Source: Tyto alba (Eukaryota > Chordata > Aves > Strigiformes > Tytonidae). From it: DNA of 64,000 bases. Under the pieces are notes generated by a model, which had not been told where the DNA came from, did not search any database, and saw nothing but the letters and a program-made list of their open reading frames with translations. Where the stretch lies: assembly GCF_018691265.1 (NCBI RefSeq), contig NW_024881298.1:900974-964973 (forward strand). Reading direction: 5' to 3'. Both the position numbers and the translations under genes were made by a program. Numbering within the stretch: the stretch's first letter is position 1; every line of letters starts with the position of its first letter. Shown in pieces: positions 45,061-53,806 of this stretch.

Positions 45061-46870
45061 CCTGTACTTCTGGTGTCACACCTTGGTACCAATATGCATA
45101 TTTTCTAATTTTCTGAAAGGAATCTTGTAAATATAATAAATATTGAGTGACATTCTCATCTCCATCCAGTAGTGCAGTTTTTGCTGAAATATACGAACCA
45201 GGTACAGCTAAAATTCATTCAAATAGGACCTCTGCTGGGCTAATTCCTAACGGCTGCTTTGGAGTAGTTCTAAGATCCCATAAAACTAAATTTAATGCCT
45301 CTGGCCACTTTAATCCAGTTTCACTGCATACTTTCGCTAATTTCTCCTTAATTGTTCTATTCATTCTTTCTACTTGCCCTGATGAAGGTGGGTGATACGG
45401 AGTATGAAACTGTCCTTTGATATCTAGGGTTACATAAACTTGTAATAAAATAGATGCTGTAAAATGCGGTCCACGGTCAGAGTCTATCACCTCAGGTACG
45501 CCATATCGAGGAATGATTTCCTTAAGCAAGATTTTTACAACTATTTTTGAATCATTCTTCCGGGTCGGGAAAGCTTCTACCCACCCAGAGAGTTGATCTA
45601 CTATTACCAGCAAGTATTTATATCCGAGAGCGGCTGGCATTTCCGCAAAATCAATCTGAAGTTTCTGAAAGGGATAGACTGCTGGCGGCCTCTTCCCTGG
45701 CGTTACTTTTTGCCTTATATCTCCATATCTCTTACACAAAGAACATCCTTCAGTCAGTTTCTTAGCTGCTGAAAAGATTCCTGGTGCTGCCCATAGCTGC
45801 GTTACCTTCGAGGCTACTGCTTCGGGACCTCCATGCCCCTTCTCATGGTACCAACACGCAAGTGGCAGTACATACCTTCTGGGCAATAGAGGTTTACCAT
45901 TCAGGGTCCAGATCCCTTTATCTTGCACAGCTTGCATCTTCTTCCATTCTTCCATTTCGGTGGTTGGGACATCATGATAAAGGGTATCAGAGTTTGGGAT
46001 AGAAAAGAAATTAGCAACCACAACTTCAGTCGTGGGGTAATTTTTAGTAGCGGCGGCTCGTGCTGCGGCATCTGCAAGAAAATTACCTGTTGCGAGCTGA
46101 TCAGTGCGCTTCGTATGAGCAGGTATATAAATTACCGCAACTTCCTTTGGCTCTTGTATTGCCAACAACAAGTCATTAATCAAAGACCCATGTGCAATGG
46201 TTTTACCTGCAGATGTTAGAAAGCCTCTTTCTTTCCACAATGCACCGACTGCATGACAAATGCCATAGGCATACTTCGAGTCAGTGTAAATATTAACTCG
46301 TTTATTCTTAGCATACAATGCTGCTTTGGTTAGTGCTATCAATTCTGCAGCTTGAGCTCCTAATGTCGGTGGCAAAGGTTCAGCAATGAGAACAAACTTT
46401 TCAGTAGCTATTGCAAAGCCCGTAAATCTCTTACCGTGAAGATAAAAGGAAGATCCGTCAGTAAAGAGATTCAAATCAGGGTGTTCCACCGGAGTGTCCC
46501 TCAAATCTTCTCTAGTCTTGCTTATAGTTTTCAAGACAGCTACACAGTCGTGCGATCTTTCAGGTTCAGTCACTGGGAGTAAGGTAGCAGGGTTAAGAGT
46601 CTTTGATCTCTCAAGTTTGACATTCTCTGTTAGCAAAAGGATAATTTCATATCTGTGTGTCCTTTGTGCAGAAAGTACTTTTTCTGCATATTTAGTTAGT
46701 AAAAGTTCAACCTCATGGGGAACAGCAACTATGAGATAATGGCCTAGCACAATATTCTTTGCCTTTTCCACCAGCTCAGCAGCTGCGGCAATAGATCGCA
46801 GACAGTATGGAGATCCTCTGATAACTGGGTCCAAGGTGACAGAATAGTATGCTACAGGACGTTCATAGGG
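45061..46870 (-). pseudogene. pol: ERV-E RNase H and integrase (pol, distal part)
   Basis: A 539-codon frame (46,834-45,215). RNase H shows LFTDGSS, AELIALTKAAL, IYTDSKYAYG and FLADAAAR, giving the D-E-D-D catalytic set. Integrase follows with the zinc-binding HEKGHGG and CSLCKRYG, then LQIDFAEMP, IDSDRGPHFTAS and YHPPSSGQVERMN with the catalytic D, D and E. TGA at 45,217-45,215 interrupts the C-terminal part, and the same frame resumes at once. A single-base frame change near 46,871 separates it from the reverse transcriptase. Confidence 0.93.
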
Positions 46871-48125
46871 TCCAGTGCTTCTGAATTAATACTCCCTTTG
46901 CAATTCCTCTGTTCTCTGTTACATATAATTTAAAAGGTTTTTTGTAATCTGGTAACCCAAGAGCTGGAGCATTTACCAAGGCAGTCTTCATGGACATAAA
47001 AGCTGTTTCCAATTCTTCTGTCCATGGTATGGGTTCTGGGCTCACATCTTTAGTAGTTTCTACCAAAGGTTTTGCAATTTCTGAAAAACCCAGTATCCAG
47101 GGTCTACAATATCCGGCTTGTCCAAGAAAGGCTCTCATTTGTTTCTTAGTCAAAGGTCTAGCGATTTCTTGAATTGCTTGTACCCTATCTGGATCTAATT
47201 TCCTAGTACCTCCGGCTAGTATAAACCCTAAATATTTTACCTCAGGCTCACAAAACTGCAATTTGGAGAGAGATGCTTTATGTCCTTTCTCATATAATCT
47301 AAGACATACATATTTAGTATCTTTTACACAACTGTCATAATCTTTACTTGCAATTAACAAATCATCCACATATTGTATCAATTCTGACCCAGCCGGTAGT
47401 TCCAGATCTTGTAAGTCTCTCTTTAATATTTGAGAGAACAAAGTTGGTGAAGCAGTAAATCCTTGAGGAAGTCTGGTCCAGGTATACTGGCGACCTTCCC
47501 ATGTAAAGGCAAATAAATTCTGGCTGTCAGGGTCAATTGGTATTGTAAAGAAAGCTCCGGTCAAATCCAAAACAGTATAGTATTTCGCCTCAAATTGGTA
47601 TTTTTGTAAGGATAGTAGAAGGATCGGGAACTACTGGATGTGGGGGTTCTACATAGTCATTTACAGCTCGTAAATCCTGAACAAACCGATACTCAGGATT
47701 TCCATCCTCATCCTTTCGATTTTTATTTACAGGTAAAATGGGAGTATTAAAAGGACTAACAGTAGGTCTTAAGATGCCCTTATCCAAAAAATTCTGTATT
47801 TGTTTAGTGATACTAGGAATAGCTTCTGCTATGATAGGATACTGCTTAACTGCTGGGGGTATACCACCTTTAGTCTTAATTTTTACGGGGGCTGCAGATT
47901 TCAGAAGTCCCACATCTTTACTAGATTGACTCCATAGGGCACTGGGAACTTCTCTCAATTCCCATGGTATTGAGGGAACTTGTTGGACTTCTCCTTTTAC
48001 AACTACAGCTGACCCAGGAAAAGTCCCTTCTTTCCCAAAGCAATTTGAGTTCCTAAATCTTGCAAAATATCCCTTCCAAGTAAAGATATGGGGGATCCTG
48101 GGGAAACTACAAACCGAGCCCAAAT
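46863..48125 (-). pseudogene. pol: ERV-E reverse transcriptase (pol, proximal part)
   Basis: Reads as two frames. 48,123-47,590 covers the fingers (GILRPTVSPFNTPILPVNK, YRFVQDLRAVN). 47,570-46,863 covers the palm and thumb (LDLTGAFFTIPID, LPQGFTASPTLF, active site IQYVDDLLIAS, then thumb and connection). A single-base shift near 47,600 separates them. Another frame change near 48,020-48,030 separates protease from this ORF. Confidence 0.92.
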
Positions 48126-48335
48126 ATGTCTATCTCCGATTGAAATGGGTAAGGGTTTTGTCAGGGCTTTCTCCTCCACTCCAATCACTCCTTTTATAAT
48201 TATCTTATCACTGGATTTTTCAAATTCATCAAAATTTAACAAAGACAATGTAGCGCCAGTATCTACTAAAAAGATAACTCGTCGACCATTCACTTCAGCA
48301 ATCAATTGTCCATCCGAATTCAGCGGTACTGACAT
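48003..48335 (-). CDS. pro: ERV-E protease
   Basis: A 110-codon frame with the aspartic protease motif FLVDTGATLSLL and the later LLGRDIL. Its ATG overlaps the gag stop as TAATG at 48,337-48,333, in the -1 frame relative to gag. The -1 frame is also open across the last 15 gag codons, so synthesis by frameshifting is possible, but no classic slippery heptamer is obvious. The domain itself looks intact; downstream pol is broken. Confidence 0.8.
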   Translation of the reverse strand: MSVPLNSDGQLIAEVNGRRVIFLVDTGATLSLLNFDEFEKSSDKIIIKGVIGVEEKALTKPLPISIGDRHIWARFVVSPGSPISLLGRDILQDLGTQIALGKKGLFLGQL

Positions 48336-49819
48336 TACTGCGAGAAACTTCTTTGACGAGGAACAGCTCCTCCGATGTAAGGTGAAGCAGCTTGTTCTAG
48401 AGTCTGACTAGGGCGAATAGGACATTCTCTTTGCATATGGCCTACATTTCCACACCAATAACATTCTACTGTACCTCCTGTGGTAGGAGGAACCGGACAC
48501 CATCCTCCTCTACCTCTACCGGGGGGAAATCCCCTTCTCGGTCCCCGATTTCCTCTCAGAACACCTCGCCCTTGCATATTTTGGGCTAAAGCGGCTGCTA
48601 GTAAATACATGTCATCCCTCTTATCTTTTCTTTCTCGCCTTCTCTCATCCTCCCGCTGTTTCTCTAATCTCCTCCTTTCTTCACTCTTTTCTTTTTCTAA
48701 TTTCTCTTGTCTTTCTGCATCTCTACCATTATATACGAAGTTGGCTACTGAAATGATTTTCTGCAAGCTTTCATTTTGCCAGCCAGACATATGTTTCTGA
48801 AAATATTTTCGAATATCAGGGGCTGCTTGATTGACATACACGCTAATAGCTAAAGCTTCCTGAAAATTTTGTTCAGTCATCCCTCCGTGTTGTAACAGTG
48901 CTGTTCTTAATCTCTGCCAATAATCACTAGGGTGTTCATCGGTGCGTTGAGTACATTTCTGGACTTTCGCCCAGTTGGTAACTCTCTCTTCACACTGGCA
49001 TACCGCTTCTATTAATAAATTAGTCACGGTTCGCCAAGCCTGTAACCCATCTTGTGTGTGTATCTGCCAATTTGGATCGGCCTGTGGCCAAGTTGGTCTC
49101 CCGGGTGTATTCTGACTCATTTCGCGATCTTTCAGCATAATCCTTTCTCTTTCTTCATTTGTAAACAACTCCTGCAATAAAGTTTGCATATCCTCCCAAT
49201 TGGGCTTATAGTCTCTAATAATACTAGACAAAAACTTAGCACATTTTTCAGCATTGTCCCTTAACCTCGGCATTTTTTCTTGCCACAACATCAAATCACC
49301 AGGTTTCCAGGGTTGGTGTGTGGAAACTGCAATAACTGGAGGAACTTCAGGTCCTGAGTTGGGGCCTACTCTAGGATTGGAATGAAATTCCACTACCATA
49401 GGATATTGTCCTACAACAGATTTCCCTTCTGATTGTGGATGGGAACTCTGGTTCTGATTCTTTCCCTGATGATCATCAAGGAAGGCAATTAATTCTTCTC
49501 TTTTCATAGGTTTCTTTAGAGACATACGATTTCTCAAATCGGCCCATTCCAGCCATAAAAATAAATAATTCATCTGCTGCGGATTCCTATCTTCTAATAT
49601 CAATCTCAAACATTTCAACCTAGTTTCATTGAAGGTACCTTCAGGTGGCCATACTTCTTGGGGACCTGCCCCTCTAATTCTGGTTAAAAATGGCCAGTCA
49701 TCTTGACATAACACTATAACTTTACTTTTACTCAACCCTGCTGTCCCAGAAAGTTTATTCCAATTTGCTAATAATTCTGCCAAGGGGGATCCTTTAGGTA
49801 CTGAAGGATATCCTCCCAT
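48335..49819 (-). CDS. gag: ERV-E gag polyprotein, intact frame
   Basis: A 494-codon frame from MGGYPSVPKG with Gly-2 for myristoylation. Matrix-like N-terminus, a spacer, then a capsid region with WKPGDLMLWQEKMPRL and the major-homology-like QRTDEHPSDYWQRLRTALL. A highly charged E/K/R-rich coiled-coil stretch follows (about residues 365-400), then a Gly/Arg-rich region and one CCHC zinc knuckle, CYWCGNVGHMQREC. A single knuckle and the charged pre-nucleocapsid segment are gamma-type features. No frame break seen, which fits the young LTRs. Confidence 0.93.
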   Translation of the reverse strand: MGGYPSVPKGSPLAELLANWNKLSGTAGLSKSKVIVLCQDDWPFLTRIRGAGPQEVWPPEGTFNETRLKCLRLILEDRNPQQMNYLFLWLEWADLRNRMSLKKPMKREELIAFLDDHQGKNQNQSSHPQSEGKSVVGQYPMVVEFHSNPRVGPNSGPEVPPVIAVSTHQPWKPGDLMLWQEKMPRLRDNAEKCAKFLSSIIRDYKPNWEDMQTLLQELFTNEERERIMLKDREMSQNTPGRPTWPQADPNWQIHTQDGLQAWRTVTNLLIEAVCQCEERVTNWAKVQKCTQRTDEHPSDYWQRLRTALLQHGGMTEQNFQEALAISVYVNQAAPDIRKYFQKHMSGWQNESLQKIISVANFVYNGRDAERQEKLEKEKSEERRRLEKQREDERRRERKDKRDDMYLLAAALAQNMQGRGVLRGNRGPRRGFPPGRGRGGWCPVPPTTGGTVECYWCGNVGHMQRECPIRPSQTLEQAASPYIGGAVPRQRSFSQ

Positions 49820-49980
49820 TCTGCAATTTTCTTTGTGAGGGGTATTTCAGAGTGATCCTTTCCTATTCCAACCCACAAACACAGACAAGGGGAGACTTGA
49901 ACTCACCTTTCTGTAGCCGGCAGTTTGTAGGATGTAATATCGGGATCCTCTTTTATTCGTCCTCCCCGTCACAGCCTAGA
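49820..49980 (-). other. ERV-E leader between primer site and gag
   Basis: Untranslated leader of about 160 bases, expected to carry packaging signals; none can be identified by eye. Confidence 0.6.
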
Positions 49981-49998
49981 GTCCCATCTGGGGTGCCA
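49981..49998 (-). promoter_or_regulatory. ERV-E primer binding site, tRNA-Arg(CCT)
   Basis: On the plus strand GTCCCATCTGGGGTGCCA reads like the 3' end of tRNA-Arg(CCT) plus CCA, four bases inside the 5' LTR edge. The minus-strand provirus therefore carries the 18-base complement. The tRNA assignment is from memory of vertebrate tRNA sequences. Confidence 0.75.
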
Positions 49999-50002
49999 AA
50001 AC

Positions 50003-50518
50003 TGTTAAAGGAGACTCGAACTCCATCGTGGGTTACTCTAGGATTTTATTCAGGTCCAGCAGCGTTGGGTCACCTCCGCAGAGAGTGACAGCTTATGTGA
50101 GTTCGCATACATGTATTTATGCACCTACAAAGCATTACCTAATCCAGAATACACAGAATTATACTTTATCAGTCATTATTATCTTGACAGTGGGTTTCAC
50201 ATCTTGTTCTGGAGTCCGACTACTTCGTTGTTCTGTTTCTTCTTTCTTTTAGTCTTCAAGGACGATGACCTCAAGTTCTGTACGTCTCAGTTCTTAGTAG
50301 CCACAATGATAGATCTCCCATCGCTTCGGTAGCTAAGGGTCAGTTTCTCATACATCAACATCCTTTGAACTGTCAGGCCCATCATTACCTTTGTTACAAC
50401 ATTTTATTGATGCTCTATTCAGTTGACTGTGCTTGCAGCCCTGGGCTGGGGCTATACAGGGGACCGAGCTGATAGAACAGCTTGTGCAGCAGCACTGCAT
50501 TGCAACATTTTCCCAACA
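50003..50518 (-). repeat. ERV-E 5' LTR
   Basis: 516 bases, identical in length to the 3' LTR with two substitutions. Abuts a minisatellite on its outer side. Confidence 0.96.
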
Positions 50519-50735
50519 CAAGGTGAGGGGTTTTGCAGGGCTTTGGGCCCAGGTGAGGGTTTTTCCTGGGATTTGGCCACAGGTGAGGGGTTTTTCCTGG
50601 GCTTTGGCCACAGGTGAGGGGTTTTGCAGGGCTTTGGGCCCAGGTGAGGGGTTTTTCCTGGGCTTTGGCCACAGGTGAGGGGTTTTTGTTGGGCTTTGGG
50701 CCCAGGTGAGGGGGTTTTGTTGGTCTTTGTCCTCA
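50519..50735. repeat. 31-bp minisatellite (about seven units)
   Basis: Units of about 30-31 bases beginning CAGGTGAGGGGTTTT, alternating between a GCAGGGCTTTGGGCC ending and a TCCTGGGCTTTGGCCA ending. Open frames on both strands are a by-product of the repeat. Confidence 0.92.
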
Positions 50736-51640
50736 TTAGGCTATTCCTGGCAAAAGAGAGGCATCCCAATTGCTCTTTTCCCATTTTTCTGTGTGTCTTT
50801 CTTTTTCCCACCAGCCCAAACACTCACCCCTCATCCTGCCACCACTGCAGGAGATAAAAACGGGGTGAACCGTGAGACCAGCTCAATGGATTTAAGCAAG
50901 GTGAGACACTCATAGCTTTCTTATGCCTTTAGGGCCAGATTTGCTCTTGCAAACTTGGCTGGAGAGCATGCTGCAGAGTGCTGTGGGCTTTGCTTTTGGA
51001 GTAATTGCCTGAAAATCACTTGTCGTGCCCAGGCGGAGCTGCACTTCATGAAGAAAAAATTCCCACCGGGGCTGAAGCATCTGACGTGCTCGTAGGAGAG
51101 CTGGATTTCCTTCAGCAGCCCTTCGTGGCATTTGTCTGCCTGACCCCAGCTGCCCTCCTCTCGGCCATGATGGAAGTTCCCATCCCGATAAGGTCCAAAT
51201 AAGAAGCACAAACTTTTCATTTAAAAGAAAACCCAACTAAACAACACCAAATTGCATGCATCGGTTTGGCGTCCCAAGGGAATGCAGCCAGCGAGAGCAA
51301 GCACGTTTCTCCCACTCACATACCCTTGCCATCGTTTCTCCCTTCCCTGCTCTATCTTTTAAACCCGTTGGCCAATTTTAATGAAAGTTGGCCCAAAAAT
51401 TCAATTCGTGGTTGGTTTTGATGAGTTTCAAATTCACCACAGAGTTCAGTAAGCCTATGTGTCCCCGCTAGAGCTGTGTTCTGGGCTGGGAGCTCCCGGG
51501 GATTTCCTTGGGTGCCCTTTGAGCAAGGGCATGTTTTTCTCTCTCATTTTGTTTTCCTTGCCCAGGTTCCTATTTATTTTGCTTGGACCAGAAGGAAAAG
51601 GCCAGCAGTACCATGAGATTGGCGGGTCAATGGCTACTAT
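50736..51640. other. No gene recognised (50,736-51,640)
   Basis: Unassigned sequence. An LTR may begin within 51,450-51,650 but its 5' edge is unclear. Confidence 0.5.
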
Positions 51641-52265
51641 CATGACGGATGACGTGCGACAAGATCAGAGATATCTCTGGGTCCTTTTTGGCTTTTTTCA
51701 CCTCTCCTTATCTCTGTAATAGTGAGGAAGAAGATTTGCGTGGCCTGCAGCCCGTGGGAGGGACTCACATCGGAGAAACTTTGTGGAGGACTGTCTCCTG
51801 TGAGAGGGGGACCATGCTGGAACAGGGGGAAGAACTTCCAGAAGTTCAACCCCCACCCCCGAAGACAGAAGAAGTGGCAGCCCTGACTGAACCCCCCATT
51901 CCCTGCCCCTGTGCCGCTGCGGGGAGGACGTACAGATATCCGGAGCGGAGCTGAGCCCGGGAAGAAGGGAGGGGTGGGTGGGTGGGGCAAAGGTGTTTTT
52001 CTACATATGGTGATGCTTCTCACTCTCCTACTCGGTTTAGTGTGGTTGTTGCTAGTGTCTGTAATAAATCTATGTTCTATTTTTCTTCCCTTAATGAGTC
52101 TTGCCTTTGGCCTGTGACCATAATGGCTGATTTACCCCTGCCTGTCCTATCTCGAATCCCAAGCCTGGCTTATTTCCTCCTTCTCAGTGCCTTGGGGGGG
52201 TGGGGGAGGCAGAGGGGGAGTGAGAGCAGCTGCTCAGTTGTGCCCCCTGAGCTCAAACCACGACA
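51640..52265 (+). repeat. LTR fragment, plus orientation (same family as 57,250-58,319)
   Basis: Contains GACTGTCTCCTGTGAGAGGG, the inverse of the stretch near 57,680 in the other copy, plus GCTGAGCCCGGGAAGAAGGG. An AATAAA lies near 52,062, and it ends CTCAAACCACGACA at 52,265. The 5' edge is uncertain. Confidence 0.8.
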
Positions 52266-52604
52266 CAACCAAAGGCTTCCTTCTTGCAGCAGAAGACAAG
52301 AAAGCCTTTTGCGTAGAGGTTGCCAACACCAGGTAAGGAGCTGACACCGCAAGGCTCAGGGGAGACAGAGCAGCGCTTGTTACTCAGGCCTCGAGCCCCG
52401 TCATGCGCCCTTGAGAGCAAAAAAGTCACACGTGCTCTACGGGAATGTAATACTGGGCCTGGGCTGCGTCCGTCATCCAACAGGAAGGATTTCCCTCCTG
52501 CTGGAGACCAGCAAGCCCCTCTCTCTCTAGTGCAGGGAGGAGAAAGGGCTGTGAATCGACGAATGAATGAAAAGCAAATGGTAATCAAACGGTCATGAAG
52601 CAAT
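52266..52604. other. No gene recognised (52,266-52,604)
   Basis: Nothing firm. A 43-base segment at 52,290-52,332 has splice-like borders (TTCTTGCAG before, GTAAGG after), too weak to call an exon. Confidence 0.4.
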
Positions 52605-52810
52605 CACAGAAGGGTCACGAGAATCACAGAATCCCTTAGGTTGGAAAAGACCCTTACGATCACGGAGCCCAGCCGTTGACATGGACGACGCTGCCAAGGG
52701 CACCGCTAAACCATGTCCCCAGGTGCCACGGCTACACGTCTCTTAAATTCCTCCAGGGATGGTGACTCAAGCCCTTCCCTGGGCAGCCCGTTGCGGTGCT
52801 TGGCAAAACT
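52605..52810 (-). mobile_element. CR1 LINE 3' fragment
   Basis: Starts AATCACAGAATCCCTTAGGT and TTGGAAAAGACCCTTA, the CR1 3' end in reverse, with GGATGGTGACTCAAGC. About 200 bases, 5'-truncated. Confidence 0.9.
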
Positions 52811-53600
52811 CGCCCCATTGACCCGGCCTGGGCAGATGCCTCTGTAGAGCCTCCCGACCCTCAAACGGACCAAACCGCCGCCAAAGCTGCCCCGCAGCCA
52901 TTTGCACGTTCCCTGCCCACCAAGGACGGGCTCACACTGTCTCTGAAAGGCAGTTTATTGCCACGGAGGAAGGCAGGCCGTTTGCGCCGTGAGTCCCCAG
53001 CTCGCGCTGCCGCTGCTTTTCCTTCTGGAGGCAGCACGTCACCAAAGCGCTAAGGACGACTTCGGGAGATGACGACGTTGGGCCACCTGCGACACTGAGG
53101 TGCCGTCCTGAGGCCCCGTGCTGTGCCCCGGCCACGCGCCGCGTCGGAGCGGATGGGCTGTGCGAGCCCAGGCCGGGCTCCAAGGTGGCTTCTGTCCCCT
53201 GGAGCCGGGAGCCCAGGGCCGGCGGCAGCCCTGCAGGTGCAGCCGCAGCGCTGCGGCGCAGAGAGGAAGGATCCCCTTCCCCGACCTGCCGGCAGCGCTC
53301 CCCATGCCGAGGGCAGGAGCAGAGCCGCAGCCTGGGCCAGGGCTGGAGCCCTGGGCTCGCACGGCCTGACCAGCACCGGTCGGCCAACAGTGCCACCCTC
53401 GACGGCTGCCCCGCGGGACCTGCCTTTCGGCTCTGCGCTGGCTGCAGGAGCAGCCGCCCCGCTCCCGGGGGTGCCGAGGGCTCGGGCCCCCGCCTCGGCA
53501 CTTCGCACCCACCCCTGTGAGGCGGCGGCCGGCTCCGAGGGGCTGGCACGTTCCTGAGGGCGTCCCTGCCCGTCGTTGGGGTGCATCCAGGCCAACGGTG
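52811..53600. other. CpG-rich region upstream of the PHF7-like gene
   Basis: Very GC-rich with many CpG sites, especially 53,100-53,560. Long open frames on several strands reflect base composition, and no protein family is recognised. A candidate CpG island for the downstream gene. Confidence 0.5.
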
Positions 53601-53601
53601 C

Positions 53602-53650
53602 TGATGTCACTGTGGCCATTGTGACCCGCGGGGGACAAGCCTACATAAAG
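53602..53650 (+). promoter_or_regulatory. Candidate promoter: CRE-like site and TATA-like box
   Basis: TGATGTCA at 53,602-53,609 is one base from the CRE consensus, and TACATAAA at 53,642-53,649 could be a TATA-like box. Both lie directly upstream of a possible first exon with a GTGAGG donor near 53,695. CRE plus weak TATA promoters are common in spermatid genes; linking that to this gene is inference. Confidence 0.4.
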
Positions 53651-53806
53651 CATCGCTGGGCTCAGGCTGTGCCTCAGTGCGACCTGGTGAGGTGAGGGCA
53701 GGGGTGGACGGGGCTCGTGCGGGGCTGCCGAGGGAGGAGGGCGGCCCCGTGCCTGGGGGCGCTGGGCCTCTGCTGCAAGCTGACCCGCACCCTGCTTCTC
53801 CCCCAG

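Larger units (their letters stand above)
44211..50518 (-). mobile_element. ERV-E: young, env-deleted class I-like ERV
   Basis: A 6.3-kb provirus in reverse orientation with 516-base LTRs that differ at only two positions that I can find. Order: 5' LTR (50,003-50,518), primer binding site, gag, protease, reverse transcriptase, RNase H-integrase, a short env tail, then 3' LTR (44,211-44,726). The reverse transcriptase has YVDD and the integrase DSDRGPHF, both gamma-like. Flanks (GGCAGG left, CAAGGT right) do not give a clean target-site duplication. Confidence 0.95.

Noticed and set aside
50415..50823. Repetitive Pro/Lys-rich ORFs over the 31-bp minisatellite
   Set aside because: The open frames result from the repeat unit, and the repeat starts at the LTR edge with no promoter or start context.
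52290..52332. Small exon with splice-like borders
   Set aside because: 43 bases with no protein similarity and no neighbouring exon in frame.
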